Positions 1-9,394 of a stretch of DNA of 32,528 bases are shown in pieces; the stretch's first letter is position 1, and the number at the start of each line of letters is the position of its first letter. This DNA is from Mycobacterium sp. 852002-50816_SCH5313054-b (GTDB taxonomy: Bacteria > Actinomycetota > Actinomycetes > Mycobacteriales > Mycobacteriaceae): contig NZ_LZIC01000062.1 of the NCBI RefSeq assembly GCF_001667185.1, positions 1 through 32,528 of the forward strand, written 5' to 3'. Position numbers and translations under genes: made by a program. The notes under the pieces were generated by a model. It was given only the letters and a program-made list of their open reading frames with translations, made no database searches and was not told where the DNA came from.

Positions 1-1128
1 GCCCTTACTCGGCCCGGCCGCGTTGCCGCCACCCCAGGAATAGGGCACGCCGATCTGCGCCATGCCGCGGCGGATCACGTACTCACTGGCCTGCCGTCCG
101 TACACCCGCGGAATCCGGGATGGGCGGCCCGGGGCGGCGTTGGTGATGCCGGTGTCGTCGGGCCGCAGGATTCCCAGCTGCTGCAGGAAGCTCTTGCCCA
201 TGCCGGCGGTGACCTGCGTCGAGGTGGCCGAGATGCCCAGCACCTGGTTGATCACCGCGATCGGGTCACCCGGCACGTTGGCGCTGGGCACCATCGGCAG
301 CGTCGGGTCCCACACACCGTCCCACTGCCGGCCGCCGGGGCGCGAAGCACCGGCCGGCGCCCCGGGATCCCACCGGTCGCCCGACGCCGGCATGGCGGCG
401 CCCCCGTCCTTGCCCGCGGACCATTGCAGCTTGGCCGCCTCGAGTTTGGCCTGCGCCTCATCGCGCTCGGTGGCCAGTCGAGAGGCCTGCTCGCGTTGTT
501 CGTCGAACTTGCGCTTGGAGTTGGTCAGCGCCGCCACCGCGTCGTCCTGGCTGGCCTTGGCGTCGGCGGCGGCCTTGTCGGCCTTCTGCTTGGCCAGCCG
601 CGCCGCGGACTCCTTGTTCACCTGTTCGGTACGGGCCCGCTGCAATTTGTCCAGCACCGCCTGGGAACTGGCGGTCAGGGTCCGGGCGGCCGATTCGGTG
701 GCGATGATGTCTTCGGGGCTGGTCGCCATCAGGTAGCTGCCCGACGGGCCGTTCATATAGGTGGCCGCCGCGAAGGTGTTGAACCGGTGCTGCGCGGCCG
801 CGATCGCGGCGTTGGAGTCCGTGACCGCCTGCTGGCTCGCCTCCAGGTCGTGCTGTGCGGCGGCCGCGTTGTCCCGTGCGGTCTCGACGTCGACCAGGGC
901 CTTGTTGACGCTTTCCTGCTCGGTCTGGATTTCGGCCGTCAGGTTTTCCAGGCGCTGGTTGGCCTTGGCCACGTTGGCGATCAGCGCGGCCAGGCTGTCG
1001 GCGGCGGGGTCGGCGTCCGCCAGACCCGGGGTGCACACCAGCATCGCCGCGCTCAGCACCGACGGTATGACCAGCCGGACCAGCCTGCCGGCCGGTCGCG
1101 CCGAGAAGCCCCAGCGGGTACGTCTCAT
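1..1128 (-). CDS. ripA: Peptidoglycan endopeptidase RipA (3' end missing)
   Basis: RipA is a secreted NlpC/P60 D,L-endopeptidase that cleaves peptide stems of septal peptidoglycan during daughter-cell separation. Here 376 codons are open from an ATG at 1128 to the window edge with no stop. The N-terminus has an arginine-rich start (MRRTRWGF), a hydrophobic core and an Ala-Asp-Ala-Asp region, which is a typical Sec signal peptide. A long Ala/Gln/Glu/Lys-rich coiled coil follows (about residues 45-235), then a linker (WDPGAPAG... WDPTLPMVPSAN). The start of the NlpC/P60 domain is also present (YVIRRGMAQIGVPYSWGG, then NAAGPSKG). The window ends just before the expected catalytic Cys, so activity cannot be judged. 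AGGAG (minus strand) lies about 10 nt upstream of the ATG. The membrane-protein gene upstream on the same strand is its usual mycobacterial neighbour. Confidence 0.96.
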   Translation of the reverse strand, partial: MRRTRWGFSARPAGRLVRLVIPSVLSAAMLVCTPGLADADPAADSLAALIANVAKANQRLENLTAEIQTEQESVNKALVDVETARDNAAAAQHDLEASQQAVTDSNAAIAAAQHRFNTFAAATYMNGPSGSYLMATSPEDIIATESAARTLTASSQAVLDKLQRARTEQVNKESAARLAKQKADKAAADAKASQDDAVAALTNSKRKFDEQREQASRLATERDEAQAKLEAAKLQWSAGKDGGAAMPASGDRWDPGAPAGASRPGGRQWDGVWDPTLPMVPSANVPGDPIAVINQVLGISATSTQVTAGMGKSFLQQLGILRPDDTGITNAAPGRPSRIPRVYGRQASEYVIRRGMAQIGVPYSWGGGNAAGPSKG

Positions 1129-1224
1129 ACGGCTCGGTCTCCTACGGCTCAACGCGAACGGGCGGCGCCAGGCACGCAAATCTCGAAAGCGCCGAGAACA
1201 ACAGGGGCATCATTTGCACCGTAC

Positions 1225-1299
1225 GTCACACGAGACGCCGTGCAAACGCTCGTCACAAACTGCACTCTGGACGTGCGTTTAATGTGACCGAACGGTGAC
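1225..1299 (-). promoter_or_regulatory. GTCAC repeats upstream of ripA (possible MtrA sites)
   Basis: The 238-bp gap between ripA and the upstream membrane-protein gene holds four GTCAC-type half sites. Two read GTCACA on the plus strand (1225-1230 and 1252-1257). Two read GTCAC on the minus strand as a direct repeat with 11-bp period (GTCAC-N6-GTCAC, 1299 to 1284). Known biology: the response regulator MtrA binds GTCACA-like direct repeats and has been reported to control ripA. Assignment to MtrA is inference from the motif and the target gene. No clear -10/-35 pair was identified for ripA itself. Confidence 0.4.
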
Positions 1300-1366
1300 C
1301 TGTCGGGTTTGCCGCGCGCCGGGGCGGACGCTTTTCCGACCAAGCGATCCGGGCGGGATGCGCGTG

Positions 1367-1915
1367 TTAGACGCCGTTAGGAGCCTCGGTATCGGTGGTG
1401 TCCGGCGCGCCGGCCGGCGTTGCTGCGCGCTTCGCGCGCACCTGCAGGAACCGCGCGCCGACGGCCGCGGCGAGCACCCCGATCAAAAGAAATATGGTCA
1501 GGCCGGTCCAGGGAAACTCGGGCGAGTGCAGCTCCTGCAGAAAATGGTGCGCCGAGACCACCGGATTGCCCGTCTTGGCGATGTCCTCCCCGGCCTCGAG
1601 GGTGACCCGCGGGAACTGCGTGCTGTAGCTGCCGACGTAACTCGGGCTGAGGGTCAGCACCGTGGCGTCGTGGTAGTCGGCGCCCACGACCGTGGAGATG
1701 TCGCGCAACGGCGTGTCGTTGGGCGGGTTGTGGTCGAGCAGCACGATCTTGAGGTTGATGCCGTCGGCGTGCGCCTGGTTGACCACCTCGAGCAGTCCCG
1801 GCATCGCCTCCGGCGGCGCGCTGACGCCATCGACGGCGACCTTGGCCTTGATCGCGGTCATGTCGACGTCCTGCGGGATGTAGGCAGGCGGACCGGGCTG
1901 CAAGAAAAAGGTCAT
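1367..1915 (-). CDS. Rv1476-family membrane protein
   Basis: A 182-residue protein matching the mycobacterial Rv1476 family (conserved membrane protein, function unknown). The N-terminal about 130 residues look soluble and include the segment KIVLLDHNPPNDTPLRDIS, which resembles TPM-type domains. One transmembrane segment lies at about residues 136-157 (WTGLTIFLLIGVLAAAVGA). A short basic, then Thr/Pro-rich tail follows, so the large domain probably faces outside. The ATG at 1915 is chosen over an adjacent upstream TTG because AGGAGGG lies 6 nt before it. It is on the same strand as ripA and 238 bp upstream of it, and divergent from acn. A role in envelope biology is inferred only from this neighbourhood. 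Confidence 0.85.
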   Translation of the reverse strand: MTFFLQPGPPAYIPQDVDMTAIKAKVAVDGVSAPPEAMPGLLEVVNQAHADGINLKIVLLDHNPPNDTPLRDISTVVGADYHDATVLTLSPSYVGSYSTQFPRVTLEAGEDIAKTGNPVVSAHHFLQELHSPEFPWTGLTIFLLIGVLAAAVGARFLQVRAKRAATPAGAPDTTDTEAPNGV

Positions 1916-1965
1916 CAAGTCCCTCCTGCTGCGCCGCCACGCTGGTGCGGCCCTCGACTACGGCG

Positions 1966-1981
1966 GTCACTCTAGTGTGAC
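1966..1981. promoter_or_regulatory. GTCAC-N6-GTGAC palindrome upstream of the Rv1476-like gene
   Basis: A 16-bp near-perfect palindrome (14 of 16 positions symmetric) reads GTCACTCTAGTGTGAC. It lies about 50 bp upstream of the Rv1476-like ATG. On the minus strand it contains TAGAGT, which fits the mycobacterial -10 pattern TANNNT. The half site is the same GTCAC unit repeated upstream of ripA. An operator role is inference. Confidence 0.4.
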
Positions 1982-1984
1982 GCT

Positions 1985-2013
1985 CGGATTTAAGCCCGAA
2001 GGGGTTTAAACCG
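1985..2013. repeat. 12-bp stem hairpin between Rv1476-like gene and acn
   Basis: TTTAAGCCC (1989-1997) pairs with GGGTTTAAA (2002-2010) around a GAAG loop, with one G-T wobble. CGG (1985-1987) then pairs with CCG (2011-2013) after a single bulged A at 1988. The two flanking genes are divergent, so this is not a terminator between them. It lies about 60 bp upstream of the acn -10 element and may be an operator or structured DNA site. Function unknown. Confidence 0.5.
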
Positions 2014-2056
2014 CCGGATTCGGCGATAAGACTGGATACCAGGTGCCGCCGTAATG

Positions 2057-2072
2057 CAGGACAAGCGTACTG
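2057..2072. promoter_or_regulatory. AcnR operator of acn
   Basis: The sequence CAGGACAAGCGTACTG matches the AcnR-binding consensus described in corynebacteria and mycobacteria, CAGNACNNNCGTACTG, at every defined position. It ends one base before the putative acn -10 hexamer, so a bound repressor would block RNA polymerase. The repressor gene acnR is the second gene of the same operon, 12 bp after acn, giving a closed autoregulatory loop. Confidence 0.85.
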
Positions 2073-2079
2073 TTAAAAT
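2071..2079 (+). promoter_or_regulatory. Extended -10 promoter element of acn
   Basis: TGTTAAAAT contains an extended -10 (TGN followed by TAAAAT at 2074-2079). Transcription would begin near 2086, giving a leader of about 50 nt before the GTG at 2136. No good -35 hexamer is visible at 17-18 bp, which fits an extended -10 promoter. The AcnR operator overlaps it directly. Confidence 0.6.
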
Positions 2080-2135
2080 TGGCACCGCAGCCGGCACGGC
2101 CCGTCGGCGAAAGAACTAAATCATTGGGAGTTGAA

Positions 2136-4946
2136 GTGACTGATTCTGTGAACTCGTTCGGAGCCCGCGACAGCCTCAAGGTCGGCGACAAGAGTTACCA
2201 GATCTATCGCCTCGACGCCGTCCCGAATACGGAGAAACTTCCCTACAGCCTCAAGGTCCTCGCCGAGAACCTGCTGCGCAACGAAGACGGTAGCAACATC
2301 ACCAAGGACCACATCGAGGCCATCGCGAACTGGGATCCCAAGGCCGAGCCCAGCATTGAGATCCAGTACACGCCGGCGCGCGTCGTGATGCAGGACTTCA
2401 CCGGCGTGCCCTGCATCGTCGACCTGGCCACCATGCGAGAGGCCATCGGCGAACTCGGCGGCAAGCCCGACAAGGTCAACCCGTTGGCGCCCGCCGACCT
2501 GGTGATCGACCACTCGGTGATCGCCGACCTGTTCGGCCGGGCCGACGCGTTCGAGCGCAACGTGGAGATCGAATACCAGCGCAACGGCGAGCGCTACCAG
2601 TTCCTGCGTTGGGGGCAGGGCGCATTCGACGACTTCAAGGTGGTGCCGCCGGGCACCGGCATCGTGCACCAGGTCAACATCGAGTACCTCGCCAGCGTCG
2701 TGATGGAGCGCGACGGGGTGGCCTATCCCGACACCTGCGTGGGCACCGACTCGCACACCACGATGGTCAACGGCCTCGGGGTGCTCGGCTGGGGCGTGGG
2801 CGGCATCGAGGCCGAGGCGGCGATGCTGGGTCAGCCGGTGTCCATGCTGATCCCCCGGGTCGTCGGCTTCAAGCTGACCGGCGAGATCCAGGCCGGCGTC
2901 ACGGCTACCGACGTCGTGCTCACCGTCACCGAGATGCTGCGCAAGCACGGCGTGGTCGGCAAGTTCGTCGAGTTCTACGGCGAGGGCGTGGCCGAGGTGC
3001 CGCTGGCCAACCGCGCCACCCTGGGCAACATGAGCCCCGAATTCGGTTCCACGGCAGCGATTTTCCCGATCGACGAGGAGACGATCTCCTACCTGAAGTT
3101 CACCGGGCGCAAGCCCGAGCAGCTCGCGCTGGTCGAGGCTTACGCCAAGGAGCAGGGCATGTGGCACGACCCCAAGCACGAGCCCGCGTTCTCGGAATAC
3201 CTCGAACTCGACCTGTCCGACGTGGTGCCGTCGATCGCAGGGCCCAAGCGCCCGCAGGATCGAATCGCGTTGTCGGACGCCAAATCCACGTTCCGCGAGC
3301 AGATTCCGGGCTACGTCGGCGACGACCCCGACAAGAACGACTACTCGAAGCTGGACGAGACGGTCGACGAGTCCTTCCCGGCCAGCGACCCGGGCGCGCT
3401 GGAGAACGGCCACGCCGACGACCACAAGCCGGTGGAGTCGGCCGCCAAGCACGCGAAGGGCCGGGTGAGCAGCCCGGTGACGGTCAAGTCGGAGGAACTG
3501 GGCGAGTTCGTGCTCGACCACGGCGCGGTGGTGATCGCGGCCGTCACGTCGTGCACCAACACCTCCAACCCGGAGGTGATGCTGGGCGCGGCGCTGCTGG
3601 CGCGCAACGCCGTCGAGAAGGGGCTGGCCTCCAAGCCGTGGGTGAAGACCACGATGGCGCCCGGCTCCCAGGTGGTCCACGACTACTACGACAAGGCCGG
3701 CCTGTGGCCGTATTTGGAGAAGCTCGGCTTCTACCTCGTCGGCTACGGCTGCACCACATGCATCGGAAACTCCGGCCCGCTGCCCGAGGAGGTCTCCAAG
3801 GCGATCAACGACAACGACCTTTCGGTGGCGGCCGTGCTGTCGGGCAACCGGAACTTCGAGGGCCGCATCAACCCGGACGTGAAGATGAACTATCTGGCGT
3901 CGCCGCCGCTGGTGGTCGCCTACGCACTGGCCGGGACGATGGACTTCGACTTCGAGTCCCAACCCCTGGGCACGGATAAAGACGGCAACGACGTCTTCCT
4001 CAAAGACATCTGGCCGTCGCAGAAGGACGTTTCGGACACCATCGCCTCGGCGATCAGCCAGGAGATGTTCACCAAGAACTACGCCGACGTGTTCAAGGGC
4101 GACGAGCGCTGGCGCAACCTGCCGACGCCCAGCGGCAACACCTTTGAGTGGGACCCGGATTCGACGTACGTGCGCAAGCCCCCGTACTTCGAGGGCATGG
4201 CGGCCGACCCCGAGCCGGTCAAGGACATCAGCGGCGCCCGGGTGCTGGCGCTGCTCGGGGATTCGGTGACCACCGACCACATCTCCCCCGCCGGCAGCAT
4301 CAAGCCCGGAACGCCGGCGGCGCAATACCTCGACGAGCACGGCGTCGACCGCAAGGACTACAACTCCTTCGGTTCGCGGCGCGGCAACCACGAGGTGATG
4401 ATCCGCGGCACGTTCGCCAATATCCGGCTGCGCAACCAGCTGCTCGACGATGTCTCCGGTGGCTACACCCGCGACTTCACCCAGGAGGGCGGCCCGCAGG
4501 CGTTCATCTACGATGCCGCGCAAAACTATGCGGCACAAGACATTCCGCTGGTGGTGCTGGGCGGCAAGGAGTACGGTTCGGGTTCGTCGCGCGACTGGGC
4601 GGCGAAGGGCACGTTGCTGCTGGGCGTGCGGGCGGTGATCGCCGAGTCGTTCGAGCGCATCCACCGCTCGAACCTGATCGGCATGGGCGTGATCCCGCTC
4701 CAGTTCCCCGAGGGCAAGACGGCGGGCGACCTGGGGCTGGACGGCACCGAGGTCTTCGACATCACCGGCATCGAGGCGCTCAACGACGGCAAGACGCCGA
4801 AGACGGTGCGCGTCAAGGCCGCCAAGGATTCCGGCGACCCGATCGAATTCGACGCGGTGGTGCGCATCGACACCCCCGGCGAGGCCGACTACTACCGCAA
4901 CGGCGGCATCCTGCAGTACGTGCTGCGCAACATGCTCAAGTCATAG
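2136..4946 (+). CDS. acn: Aconitate hydratase (aconitase A)
   Basis: A 936-residue aconitase of the AcnA/IRP1 type that interconverts citrate and isocitrate in the TCA cycle through a [4Fe-4S] cluster. Cluster ligands are visible: Cys473 ([12 protein letters not shown]) and Cys539/Cys542 ([12 protein letters not shown]), with the same 66- and 3-residue spacing as the family. Other signatures are [32 protein letters not shown] and the swivel-domain segment [13 protein letters not shown]. An acidic, Asp/His-rich low-complexity linker before the cluster domain (about residues 405-445) is typical of mycobacterial copies. The GTG at 2136 is chosen because GGGAG lies 5 nt upstream and the product then begins [16 protein letters not shown], as in homologs; an open extension to 2079 overlaps the promoter. 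It is followed by acnR after 12 bp. Confidence 0.97.
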   Translation: MTDSVNSFGARDSLKVGDKSYQIYRLDAVPNTEKLPYSLKVLAENLLRNEDGSNITKDHIEAIANWDPKAEPSIEIQYTPARVVMQDFTGVPCIVDLATMREAIGELGGKPDKVNPLAPADLVIDHSVIADLFGRADAFERNVEIEYQRNGERYQFLRWGQGAFDDFKVVPPGTGIVHQVNIEYLASVVMERDGVAYPDTCVGTDSHTTMVNGLGVLGWGVGGIEAEAAMLGQPVSMLIPRVVGFKLTGEIQAGVTATDVVLTVTEMLRKHGVVGKFVEFYGEGVAEVPLANRATLGNMSPEFGSTAAIFPIDEETISYLKFTGRKPEQLALVEAYAKEQGMWHDPKHEPAFSEYLELDLSDVVPSIAGPKRPQDRIALSDAKSTFREQIPGYVGDDPDKNDYSKLDETVDESFPASDPGALENGHADDHKPVESAAKHAKGRVSSPVTVKSEELGEFVLDHGAVVIAAVTSCTNTSNPEVMLGAALLARNAVEKGLASKPWVKTTMAPGSQVVHDYYDKAGLWPYLEKLGFYLVGYGCTTCIGNSGPLPEEVSKAINDNDLSVAAVLSGNRNFEGRINPDVKMNYLASPPLVVAYALAGTMDFDFESQPLGTDKDGNDVFLKDIWPSQKDVSDTIASAISQEMFTKNYADVFKGDERWRNLPTPSGNTFEWDPDSTYVRKPPYFEGMAADPEPVKDISGARVLALLGDSVTTDHISPAGSIKPGTPAAQYLDEHGVDRKDYNSFGSRRGNHEVMIRGTFANIRLRNQLLDDVSGGYTRDFTQEGGPQAFIYDAAQNYAAQDIPLVVLGGKEYGSGSSRDWAAKGTLLLGVRAVIAESFERIHRSNLIGMGVIPLQFPEGKTAGDLGLDGTEVFDITGIEALNDGKTPKTVRVKAAKDSGDPIEFDAVVRIDTPGEADYYRNGGILQYVLRNMLKS

Positions 4947-4958
4947 CCGTCATCGCCT

Positions 4959-5540
4959 GTGCCCAAAGTCAGCGAGGACCATCTGGCGGCTCGCCGCCGC
5001 CAGATCCTCGACGGTGCCCGCCGCTGCTTCGCCGAGTACGGCTACGACAAAGCCACGGTGCGCCGGCTGGAGAAGGCGGTCGGGATGTCGCGCGGCGCGA
5101 TCTTCCATCACTTCCGCGACAAGGACGCGCTGTTTTTCGCGCTGGCGCACGAGGACGCGGAGCGGATGGCCGACGTGGCGTCCCGCGAGGGCCTCATCCA
5201 GGTGATGCGCGACATGCTCGCCGCGCCCGACCAGTTCGACTGGCTGGCCACCCGACTGGAGATCGCACGCAAGCTGCGCAACGACCCCGTGTTCAGCCGC
5301 GGCTGGGCGGAGCGTTCCGCGGAACTGGCGGCGGCGACCACCGATCGGCTGCGCCGGCAGAAGGAGGCGCACCGGGTGCGCGATGACGTCCCCGCCGACG
5401 TCTTGCAGTGCTACCTAGAACTGGTTCTCGACGGCCTGGTGGCCCGGGTGGCATCCGGCGAAGACCCGCGGCGGCTAGCCGCGGTCCTCGACCTGGTGGA
5501 GAAGTCGTTGCGGCGCAAGGACTCTGGGGCGCGAGCGTAA
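4959..5540 (+). CDS. acnR: TetR-family repressor of aconitase, AcnR
   Basis: A 193-residue TetR regulator with an N-terminal DNA-binding domain (about residues 12-58). It contains RRQILDGARRCFAEYGYDKA followed by the recognition helix region MSRGAIFHHFRDKDALF. The rest is a helical ligand-binding and dimer domain. It matches the mycobacterial Rv1474c / corynebacterial AcnR family, which represses acn in response to metabolic signals such as citrate-Mg. It starts at a GTG 12 bp after the acn stop, so the two genes are cotranscribed. A consensus AcnR operator lies at 2057-2072 upstream of acn. The gene ends inside a long hairpin shared with the convergent small HTH gene. Confidence 0.92.
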   Translation: MPKVSEDHLAARRRQILDGARRCFAEYGYDKATVRRLEKAVGMSRGAIFHHFRDKDALFFALAHEDAERMADVASREGLIQVMRDMLAAPDQFDWLATRLEIARKLRNDPVFSRGWAERSAELAAATTDRLRRQKEAHRVRDDVPADVLQCYLELVLDGLVARVASGEDPRRLAAVLDLVEKSLRRKDSGARA

Positions 5541-5589
5541 CGCCACTGCGAATGAGGGGACGTAATTTCGCAGTGACGCTACGCTCGCG
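5530..5589. terminator. 23-bp stem hairpin between convergent acnR and HTH gene
   Basis: Bases 5530-5552 pair with 5567-5589 around a 14-nt loop (5553-5566). The inner nine pairs are perfect (CACTGCGAA with TTCGCAGTG). Only two positions mismatch in plus-strand RNA (A-C and C-A), and in minus-strand RNA these become G-U wobbles, so the minus transcript forms an uninterrupted 23-bp stem. The stem covers the last codons of acnR and the stop of the opposing HTH gene. It has no U tract. A bidirectional terminator or RNA-stability element is the simplest reading. Confidence 0.65.
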
Positions 5590-5785
5590 TGGACTGGCGC
5601 CGGGCCGAAGTGTGGTTAGGGCCGCCGCGGCCGCGGAGCGTGGTTCCGGACTCGAGCAGCATGCTGTGAATCGATCCGTAGGACCTGCCGGTGGTGGCGA
5701 CCAGGGTGCGGATGCTGGCGCCGCGCTCGTACGCGTTGCGTAGCTCGTACAGCGTCTGCTCGCGCGTCTTCTTCGGCTTCCTCAC
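5579..5785 (-). CDS. Small helix-turn-helix protein (Rv1473A family)
   Basis: A 68-residue basic protein that matches the mycobacterial Rv1473A family (putative transcriptional regulator). After a Lys/Arg-rich start (MRKPKKTREQ), residues about 12-48 form a predicted HTH of the resolvase/Hin-like type (YELRNAYERGASIRTLVATT, then GRSYGSIHSMLLESG). A short Arg-rich tail follows. The GTG at 5785 is chosen because a strong GGAGGGGAG precedes it by about 4 nt; the longer open frame upstream has no homolog-like content. It lies 103 bp downstream of the ABC-F gene on the same strand and its stop is inside a hairpin. Targets unknown. Confidence 0.8.
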   Translation of the reverse strand: MRKPKKTREQTLYELRNAYERGASIRTLVATTGRSYGSIHSMLLESGTTLRGRGGPNHTSARRQSTRA

Positions 5786-5888
5786 TGGCTCCCCTCCGGC
5801 CCGGACTCGCTCCCCAAGCACATAGAGTAGGAAGCCATTGCCGGTCGCGGGGCGCTTTCGCCGAAATCGCCTGCGGCCGCTTGCCGGA

Positions 5889-7526
<1,638 letters not shown>

Positions 7527-7548
7527 ATCTACTCCCTTGGCTTTCCGG

Positions 7549-8358
7549 TTATTTGTCGTCGGTGAACACCGGCGGCCGCTTCTCCGCGCGCGCGGCAACC
7601 GCTTCTTCGAAGTTGGCGGTGAGCAGGCGGACGAAGAGCTGTCCCAGGCCTTCGGCTTGCATGTGCCCTTCCAGGCTACCGGCGTCGAGCCCGCTCCACA
7701 GTGTGCGCTTGGTCAACTCGGTTCCTGGCCGCGAGAAGGCGGCAATGCGCGCGGCGATCGCGTAGCAGGTGTCCAGCAGCTGCTCCTCGGGCACCTGACA
7801 CGACACCAGCCCGATCCGCTCGGCCTCCTCGGCGGTCACGTCACGGCCGGTGAGCATGATCTCGAACGCGCGCGACGACCCGATGGCCCTGGGCAGCAGG
7901 TAGCTCAAGCCCAGCTCACTGGCCGTCAGGCCGTTGTTGATGCCCGCGGCCCGGAAATAGGCGCCGGTCGAGGCCACCCGGATGTCGGCGGCCAGCGCCA
8001 GACACAGCCCGCCGCCGATGGCGGCACCGTTGACCGCCGCGATCACCGGCTGGTGGAGCCGCCGCAGGCCGAGGATGACGTCGTCGAGCAGCTCCATCGA
8101 CCGCAGCGCATACGTCGGGCGGGTCAGCCCGTCGACGTGCGGCACCGATCCTGCGGACTTGTGGTCGGCGCCCGAGGAGAACCCACGACCCGCCCCGGTC
8201 AGCACGACGACGCGCACGGAATTGTCGTAGGTGACCTGTTCCAGGGCCTCCTTGAGCGGCACCATGACGTCAAACGCCATGGAGTTCATCCGTTCGGGCC
8301 GATTGAGGGTTATCAGGGCGACACCGGGCCGCGGTTGCTCTACCAGTACCAGACTCAC
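7549..8358 (-). CDS. echA12: Crotonase/enoyl-CoA hydratase-like protein EchA12
   Basis: A 269-residue crotonase-fold protein, closely matching mycobacterial EchA12. The CoA-binding and oxyanion-hole elements are present: GAGRGFSSGAD (about 55-65) and NGAAIGGG (110-117). However, the two glutamates that catalyse hydration in classical enoyl-CoA hydratases are replaced by Cys119 (GGGLCLALAADIR) and Gly139 (FRAAGINNG), by alignment from memory to the rat enzyme. It therefore probably performs another crotonase reaction or binds acyl-CoA, rather than being a standard beta-oxidation hydratase. It starts at a GTG with no obvious Shine-Dalgarno and leads into the ABC-F gene. In M. tuberculosis a thioredoxin gene lies next to it; here the papA/GAP insert separates them. 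Confidence 0.9.
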   Translation of the reverse strand: MSLVLVEQPRPGVALITLNRPERMNSMAFDVMVPLKEALEQVTYDNSVRVVVLTGAGRGFSSGADHKSAGSVPHVDGLTRPTYALRSMELLDDVILGLRRLHQPVIAAVNGAAIGGGLCLALAADIRVASTGAYFRAAGINNGLTASELGLSYLLPRAIGSSRAFEIMLTGRDVTAEEAERIGLVSCQVPEEQLLDTCYAIAARIAAFSRPGTELTKRTLWSGLDAGSLEGHMQAEGLGQLFVRLLTANFEEAVAARAEKRPPVFTDDK

Positions 8359-8391
8359 CCGAGAAAGGTAGCGTGCTCCAACGCCGGAGGC

Positions 8392-9105
8392 TCAGACGTG
8401 GCCCATGCCGGTGGTCATCAGGAAAACCCCCAGCGCGGCCACGACGAGCCCGAGGACGGCCCGCCGGCGGGCCTGCACCCAATCGTGCACACGCGACATC
8501 ACCGCGCCGGTCCGCGCCGGCGCCGCCAAATGGCACGCCAGGGGGATCTCGGCAAACGCCAGCCCGACCAGCGTGTATGCCGCGGCCGCGCTGACCTGGG
8601 CGCCCAAGGCAGCCCCCGAGGCCAGGATCACGGTGAGCGCCGCCAGGTAGCGAAAGTCGGTCGTGATTCCCACCCCGACCAGGAAAGTGATCCACGGCGG
8701 CCCGCCCCGCAGGGCCTCGAGGGCGCGCGTCGACAATCGCGAGAACGCCGTCGGTGCGGCCGGGCTCGGTGGGCCGCCGGCGGGCAGTGCCGCAGGTTGA
8801 CGCACCGAAAAGCCGATCGCTATCAGTGCGGCCACCACCAGCGCGAACACGCCCATGGCGATCTGAACCCGCCCCGCCGTGGAGGTCGAGGTGGCGAGCT
8901 CCACCTTGTCCATGACCCCGTGCACCGCGTCGTGCAGGCCGACGAGCGCACCCAGGGCCAGGACAACGCCGACCGTCATCCCGCCGAGCCACAACGCGAC
9001 CAGATGAAGCACGGGTCGTCGCCGGGAAAACAGCAGCAGGGCGATCCCGATCCGTCCCGGGTCCGCGCCAGCGACCAGCGCTAACGCCAGCACCGTGCCC
9101 CACAT
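8392..9105 (-). CDS. GAP/Sap-family lipid-addressing membrane protein
   Basis: A 237-residue integral membrane protein with about six hydrophobic segments (roughly 3-25, 33-57, 80-100, 137-162, 166-192, 213-233). It starts with the family hallmark MWGTVLALALVAGADPGRIG. It fits the GAP family: Gap is needed for glycopeptidolipid transport in M. smegmatis, and Sap promotes sulfolipid-1 export in M. tuberculosis. The central loop (about 101-136) is Pro/Ala-rich and probably cytoplasmic. The ATG at 9105 is chosen because the domain starts there; the open frame to 9297 adds low-complexity basic sequence. It is divergent from a PapA3-like acyltransferase gene, the same partnership seen at surface-lipid loci. 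Exporting that enzyme's product is a reasonable inference. Confidence 0.82.
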   Translation of the reverse strand: MWGTVLALALVAGADPGRIGIALLLFSRRRPVLHLVALWLGGMTVGVVLALGALVGLHDAVHGVMDKVELATSTSTAGRVQIAMGVFALVVAALIAIGFSVRQPAALPAGGPPSPAAPTAFSRLSTRALEALRGGPPWITFLVGVGITTDFRYLAALTVILASGAALGAQVSAAAAYTLVGLAFAEIPLACHLAAPARTGAVMSRVHDWVQARRRAVLGLVVAALGVFLMTTGMGHV

Positions 9106-9394
9106 GGGCGCGACTTTACCGCGACGGGGCGTGACCCTTCCCGGGATCGCCGTTTCGATGGTCGGCCGTACGTTAAATGTCTTCGAAACGGCCCACTCGA
9201 GTTGGTTTGATCTGCTACGTTTAGCCACCGTTGGGTACGTGTCGGCGGTGCCGCCGTGATGCGTACGAGTTGGCCGCGCGAATGCGCTGGGCCACAACGA
9301 GATCCGACCACTGGAGGTAGTTCGCGAACAATCGAGCCGTGGCCGAGTCTATGAGTCCGCTATGCCCGCGTGGTGAAGCGATCAGGGAGGGAAT
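9106..9394. promoter_or_regulatory. Divergent promoter region with 10-bp inverted repeat (GAP / papA-like)
   Basis: This 289-bp intergenic region must hold the start signals of both genes. A perfect 10-bp inverted repeat, GCCGTTTCGA (9149-9158) and TCGAAACGGC (9183-9192), brackets 24 bp. That spacer contains TACGTT on the plus strand (9169-9174) and TAACGT on the minus strand (9175-9170), both fitting the -10 pattern TANNNT. A regulator bound at the repeat could control both genes. AGGGAGG at 9384-9390 is the ribosome-binding site of the acyltransferase. The remainder shows only a short GC-rich hairpin near 9245. Confidence 0.45.

Noticed and set aside
1284..1299. CRP-type site upstream of ripA
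   Set aside because: CRP sites are TGTGA-N6-TCACA inverted repeats; here the halves are direct repeats.
2121..4664. 847-codon open frame antisense to acn
   Set aside because: It mirrors acn codon structure in a high-GC genome, has low-complexity Val/Arg/His/Gly composition and no domain, and the sense frame is unmistakable aconitase.
9106..9297. Upstream extension of the GAP-family protein
   Set aside because: The 64 extra residues are basic low-complexity sequence before the family's standard start, and they run through the likely promoter and inverted repeat.
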